Shown: piece by piece, positions 58,588-64,000 of the stretch
How the letters are laid out: each line of letters opens with the position of its first letter
Numbering within the stretch: the stretch's first letter is position 1
Assembly: GCA_003550305.1 (NCBI GenBank)
Contig: QKYT01000408.1
Span: forward strand, 42,450 to 106,449
DNA: 64,000 nt
Direction: 5' to 3'
From: Glomus cerebriforme
Taxonomy: Eukaryota; Glomeromycota; Glomeromycetes; Glomerales; Glomeraceae
Made by a program: the position numbers and the translations under genes
The notes under the pieces: model-generated
What the model saw: the letters and a program-made list of their open reading frames with translations, nothing else
What the model was told of the DNA's origin: nothing
Database searches by the model: none

Positions 58588-60115
58588 TCATTTTAGTTCG
58601 ACTTTTTTCTTCTTTTCTTCTTCTTGAGACGTTAAATAGTATTGACGATCTACTTGTAGAATTTCTTCAATGTCTGATGGAGGTTCTGAAAAGCTTTCTT
58701 CTTTTATTCCTTTATTCGAAACTGAAAAAATTGTTCCTAAAGGTAATCGAAATTATATTAAATCATATATCTCTTGAAAATTAACAAATGAAATAAGTAC
58801 ATACCATTTATTTTTGAATTATAAATACATCTAAAATATGCTTCAACTACGTCATCAACTGATGACCACCAACGATCAGGAATCAATCCAACTACACTAG
58901 CAGTCAATCCAGATTCTAATAAAAATTTTATTAAATAAATTATTTCTATAAGCTCAAATAAAAAAAAAAAAACAAAATTTATTTAAAAGACTTACTGGTA
59001 GTACTTGGACATACAGCATTAACAGTAATATTGAATAATTGACTAATATCTGCCATAGCTCTTGTTAAACCAACAACCTAAAAATAACATTTGTTTTTAA
59101 GCAAAAAATTTAAAAGTAAAATTTTAAAATCTTTATTTTACATACGCCAGCTTTAGAAGCACTGTAAGCACCATGAGAAAACATTGGATGTATCGCAGCG
59201 ATGGAGGCTGTGTTAATTATAACACCACCCTGTGGATTATTTTGTTTCAAATATTGAAATGCAAGTTTCGTTCCTAAGCGAATAAAAGAAATTATTATAA
59301 TCATCTAAAAAGGTTCGAGAATAAATATATATATAAGAGATATTTTTTTTTACCGTAAATTACACCCATAAGATTGACTTCTACAACTTTGGAAAGGAGT
59401 GTTGGTTCTTCTAGTGAATCTTTCAACATTCCATTTTGAAATTCCGTAATACCAGCGTTATTAATTACAATCTATAGAATTAAAGAGAAAATTTATGTGA
59501 AATTTATCCAAAACAAATAACTTTTCTTTTTAATGAACCTACATCAATTCGTCCGAAAGTTTCTTTTGTTTTATCGAATAAGCTGATTAATTCATCCCAT
59601 TTGCTTACATCAGTTTTATGAAAAATTGCGACATTTTCCAACTTACTAATAATTAATTATTTATTAATTATTTCATTTTTTAACATCAATAATTAGATGT
59701 GATATAATTTTTTCTCACTTTGTGTTGAATTCAATGGCAATCTTCTTACCAGCTTCTTCATTAACATCAGCAATAACGACTTTGCCTCTGAAAGTAAATT
59801 TATTGATTTAATGATTCATAGAAAATTTAATAAGATCAAAAATAAATATTTACCCTTCATTGACTAAGCGAATCGCAATTGCTAAATAATTTATCAGACA
59901 CAGAACAAGAAAATATATTAACTTCATAATCTTTTTTTTTCATTTATTTTATTTATTTTGTAATACATACAGTGACCAATTCCTGAGGATGCACCTAAAT
60001 TAACAAAATTTTCTTAATAAATGTATTATAAAATATAAAAATTCATGTAGAAATTATTACAGGAAAATAAATTACCAGTAACAATAGCAACTTTTCCTTT
60101 GACTTGTGTAGTCAT
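58588..60115 (-). CDS. Short-chain dehydrogenase/reductase, NAD-type
   Basis: Ten exons in transcript order: 60115-60076, 59994-59971, 59881-59854, 59787-59719, 59645-59543, 59471-59354, 59273-59146, 59077-58996, 58915-58805, 58736-58588; 283 residues. All classical SDR marks are present: TGASSGIG (13-20) for the dinucleotide, Asp38 after the second strand (NAD rather than NADP), NNAG (92-95), catalytic Ser151, Tyr164 and Lys168 (YSASK), and VNAVCPSTT after the active site. It most resembles the 15-hydroxyprostaglandin-dehydrogenase-like branch, acting on hydroxy-lipids or sterols, but the substrate cannot be told from sequence. The Lys/Glu-rich C-terminus extends beyond the usual fold. Two exons are only 24 and 28 nt. 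Presumably soluble. Confidence 0.92.
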
Positions 60116-62854
60116 TACGAAATTTTTTTTTTTTAGAGTCTTTTTAAAAAGTATGGAGAGATATTTTATATAAATTTAAATTACACAATGCATTAGACCT
60201 TCTGCATCTATTAAAAGTAATTCCGGTGTTTATATTGCATTAATTCAAATATTTCGGATTAACATCAATAAAAATTGTGGTAAAGGGGTTTTCTCCGGTT
60301 TGTCGATTAATGTTACATAACGCACGCGCTACATTAACAAATTACTAAAGTGTGCGATCCGCGGATAGAGTAAAATATGATGTTAGCTAATAAAAATATA
60401 GACCTTCGCGGATTCTGTGTTTATCAACATGTTTTAATTGGAATATCATAAATAATTCTAATTATTTTAATTGGTATAGGAAAATTTCATTTTATTCTAG
60501 ATTTAGCTGGATAATTCAGGTAAGAAAATTTGCGTAGCCACATATGGTTTTAGTAACAGTTAAAGGTTAGATTCGCTTAAAATTAATGAAATTTATTAGG
60601 AATGTCATAATTTTGATTTGCTTAATTCTGGTAAAAATTTTGAAAAGTCATACATTACGTTTGATCATTTTTTGGATAAATTTGATAAAATAATATCATT
60701 AATACAATGGTTTGTTATGCAACAGTACTAATTTTTAAAAAAATATCTTAATAGATGTTAAGAAGATTATTTAAATTGTAATATACTAAAACTAATAGGA
60801 GATGAAAAGAAATATTATGAAGAATATTTTGATTAGGATAATATTATTGAAAAATGATGAAGCATTAATTGTACATTGTATAATAATAAATAAAAATAAA
60901 TAAATAATAATGGAAATATAAAAATAGGAGTAAGGTCAGAGTTTAACCAAAAAATCATGTAAATCTTTCCTTTTTTTGGATAATTTCTGATAATGTCAGC
61001 CAGAAATTTATTACTTATTTTAGTAACTGACTGACATTACCGTAATTCCGGCCCTGAAAAAATGCGTACAGCTAATAGTAAAATTTTTTTGGCTGGACCT
61101 GACCTCTGTATGTATATTTCGGGGTCCTATAAAAATAAAAATATCAGCATTTTTATTTACAAACCAATATTTTTTTATTTTCAGGCAATTTTTGAAATAC
61201 ATGTTGAATTTGCTTATTTATTTTAATAAAAACCTTAATAAAATTTTTGAATTTTCTTGTTACTTATATATATATTGCTCAGGATTCTGATAATTCATTG
61301 CTTTATCTATTAAAGTATCATTCCATTTAGATAAAATTATATATCATTTATCTTAACTTGGAAGAAATATAATTCTATCTAATCAAAACAAAATTTTAAT
61401 TTATTAATTCATGTGATATTTGATTATTTTTTAAAAAAAATAATTGAAAGAAATATAATTAGGTAATTGATATAAAGTTTAATTATCATCAACTAAATAT
61501 TCTAAATATTATTTATATATTCATATATATCCATATATATTTTTAAAAAAATATTGTATTGATATTAATTTTCTAGAATTATCCGTACTAATTCTTTTTC
61601 AAAATGAAAATTAAATATCTAATTTAAATTTCAATAGTTTAGATAATACAAAGTAATAAAATTAGTTTATCAGATCAATCTTTATTAAATTTTAAAAAAA
61701 AATTTATATATTATTATTATATTGGGTACAATTTTTTAAAAAATTACATATAAAATTTTTTGAAAAAAAAATTAAAAGCTGGGTTGTTAGGTTATTTTTG
61801 AAATTTTTATATTATGAGAATTAATAAATTAAGTTTGTATAGCTTTATTATAAAGTTAACTAGTTTTGTTAATTATATTTTATAAATAAATTGATATTTA
61901 AATCAAGTATAATAAAAGCAAGTCAGAAAAAATATTTTTTCAAAAAGGAAATATTAATATACTGAAAATAATTTAGTTTTTATATCATTTAATATATTTG
62001 TATCACTTGATATATTTAAATCTTAATATTAAAATTCTAATTTTACTTGATATATAAATGAGTTTTTAAATATATAAAAGAGATTTATTCTTATTTCAGA
62101 TTATTAATTAATAAAAGAATGGAAAGGTATCCTAAAAAAATTAATAGTTTCTTAATTTATTTTATTATAGTTTTATTTTCAAGCAGTAAGAATTTTCAAT
62201 AGAAAAAGATATTAATGATAATTTCATTTTTGGTAATTAAAACTTTTTTTAAAAGAATTATAATATTAGCTAATTATTTAATTATTTTGCATTAGTGTTT
62301 TGAAAGAGTCAAGTCAAATCCAGATGATTAACCTAACCCAAATTTTAAATTGAATCAGAATTGATAATTTTAATAATCTGTAACCTGTATAACCCAACCC
62401 GTTAGGTTAAGATTATATTATTGTTTTAATTCAGATCAATTCAGATGACCCAAATGATACGTTTTTTTCTTACTAAGCCTAAATCATAAGACAAAAAGTT
62501 TTTTTTATGCTAAATTAATTTTAGTTTTATTTGTGGCTTATATTTGTAAAACTTTACTTATAAATATAATATCTAAAATTATTAGTCTTATTGAATTAAT
62601 ATTTCAACTTAAAAAATAAAAAGATTTGTGCAGTAAGTTTTTTATTAATAACCTCATTAAGAAGAAAGATTTTTTACTAGAGCATAAAAGTACAAAAACA
62701 CATCATGAAATCAGATGTCTTAACTGTTCATAAGTAAAAAAATTTTTAAAATATAATATTTTAATTGAAAATATATATTTAATATTGACAACTTAATATA
62801 TTATTTTATAATTCTTTTTTAAAACTCTAGAAGTAAAAAAACTTGTTAAGAAAA
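60116..62854. other. AT-rich gene-free region
   Basis: 60116-60500 is the upstream flank of the dehydrogenase. From about 60940 to 61110 there is a stretch with GTCAGCCAGAAA ... TGGCTGGACCTGAC in inverse, and the CCGG/CCAG motifs shared with 7.6, 17.6 and 63.7 kb. A short CCCAACCCGTTAGGTTA motif sits near 62395. No gene seen. Confidence 0.45.
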
Positions 62855-63560
62855 ATGAATAACTCAAACACAACTAATTTTTGGTGTCATTTAGAGAAAT
62901 ACCATTCAGATAAAGATCTAAAATTAAAAAAAAAACTAGAATCTTAATAGCTAAAGGTCAAAATACATTAGATAAATTTGTAGATCAAACAGAAATTCTA
63001 TCTAAAGTAAGTAGAAATCAATTAAATTCTTTATACATATTAAAAAGCTACTATATTTTAATTATTTTACTTTAAATGTAGTTTACACAAATAGAATTTT
63101 ATATATCTCTTACTAAATAAATAATTGCTAATAATCAACCATTTACAATACCTAAAAATTAACATTTTCAGTATATGATAAAACTATTAAATTCAGATGC
63201 AGTGGTTCCAAAAGCAGACACAATAAAAAAGGATATTATAAAAAATTATAAAGAATAGAAAAAAAGAAAAAAAAGTTTATTTCAAATAAATTTTTAATAT
63301 GTATGAAAATAAATTTTTTTTTAAAAACTTATATATATTTTATATATTTGTATTATATTTTAATAGAGTATTTCAGGTAAAATTTTATTTGCTTGGACGC
63401 ATGGATATCTACAAATGGTTATAAATTTTTAGCTATTATAATGCATTAGATTACCAAAGATTAAGTATTTCAAAATAGTTTACTTGATTTTATAAATCTT
63501 TCTGGATCTCACTCTGGTAAAAACTTTTGTAATGCTTTTATAAAAAGCTGCTGAGAATTT
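62855..63560 (+). pseudogene. Relic of a hAT-superfamily transposase, N-terminal half
   Basis: Pieces in order: SNTTNFWCHLEKYHSDKDL (end of a BED-type finger, with its His pair), TLDKFVDQTEILSK, SLTK-stop-IIANNQPFTIP, KLLNSDAVVPKADTIKKDII, then AWISTNGYKFLAIIMH-stop, ITKD-stop, LLDFINLSGSHSGKNFCNAF. These match the known order of hAT transposases (BED finger, then the W-I-x-x-x-Q-x-F region, then the catalytic-domain start with L-S-G-x-H-S-G). Three expected Trp codons are stops (63118, 63447, 63462). Frameshifts also occur, and the catalytic half is absent by the window's end. Dead element. Confidence 0.8.
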
Positions 63561-64000
63561 AAAATTATATTTATTTTTTTTAAAAATAAGTATATTAATA
63601 AAATGGATTTTGTAATTTATTGCTATGACAATACATCGCCAGTATCATATGATTTATAATTCTGGCCAGAATTAAATGATTTGTGATAGAATTGCCTTTT
63701 TAAGAATCTTGCATAATCCAAAATTTAGAGAAATAAAATTGCTTTTTTTGGATTGTATAACGTTACCTAATATCCAAATAAGGATATTTTGGCCAGCGTT
63801 ATAAAATTTGGGCAAAATTAAACATATGATAAATAACATGTGATAAATACTTTACAGAAACCTTAAATTTTTAAATGATACTAAATTGATATAATGACAA
63901 TGTTAAATTCATATCGTAAAGATATCAATGTGCAGAATGATATAATTATGATATCAACATAATATCATCTCAATATTAACACAGAATATCAAAAAGATAT
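63561..64000. other. Repeat-bearing AT-rich end of the window
   Basis: It contains TTCTGGCCAGAATTAAATG (about 63661) and GGCCAGCGTTATAAAATTTG (about 63791), part of a motif family seen three more times in the window. The final 100 bases are rich in GATATAAT/ATATCA words. No gene. Confidence 0.45.

Noticed and set aside
1..64000. tRNA genes, rRNA, CRISPR arrays, bacterial operon signals
   Set aside because: No B-box-like GGTTCRANNCC in a tRNA context, no rRNA blocks and no regularly spaced repeats were seen. The spliced gene structure shows eukaryotic nuclear DNA, so ribosome-binding sites and operons do not apply. Visual search could miss a tRNA.

Overview
The window looks like nuclear DNA of an arbuscular mycorrhizal fungus of the Rhizophagus irregularis type. 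That is an inference from strongly AT-rich sequence, many short introns (GTAAGT-like donors, TAG acceptors), long Sel1-repeat and F-box/LRR proteins, large families of paralogues and a background of decayed transposons. Most genes here are split, so the models were joined by hand across introns, with reading phase checked at every junction and paralogues used as guides.

Layout. 1-6.4 kb: a small CBP4-like mitochondrial bc1 assembly factor, then a head-to-head pair of paralogous genes (727-2209 minus, 3321-4659 plus) sharing a roughly 1.1 kb divergent promoter region, then an intronless multipass membrane protein. 6.4-9.7 kb: gene-poor, with inverted repeats and a pogo-like non-autonomous element.

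9.7-35.6 kb: the most notable block. Three large paralogous genes (9711-14355 plus, 18531-23246 minus, 30969-35630 minus) encode proteins of about 1,360-1,375 residues, with a long N-terminal propeller-like region and a C-terminal six-helix TRP-like ion-channel domain ending in a coiled coil. All three have the same eight-exon structure, including a 25-nt microexon. A truncated fourth copy lies at about 24 kb. Between them sit a wax-synthase-like acyltransferase gene with one in-frame TGA, an F-box relic, a 16-unit Sel1-repeat gene, a GC-richer coiled-coil gene and two unrecognised decayed genes.

35.6-52.1 kb: an intronless F-box/LRR gene with a duplicated 3' end, two adjoining pogo-like miniature elements, an eight-exon seven-helix receptor, a small secreted basic peptide with dibasic sites, and a seven-exon secreted-plus-membrane protein of 949 residues.

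52.1-64 kb: a short gene with a degenerate HMG-box-like region, an F-box protein with a possible zinc knuckle, a ten-exon short-chain dehydrogenase, and a long AT-rich tail holding a hAT transposase relic in which three expected Trp codons read as stops. The theme of the window is membrane sensing and signalling plus family expansion by local duplication. No tRNA, rRNA or CRISPR array was recognised by eye.
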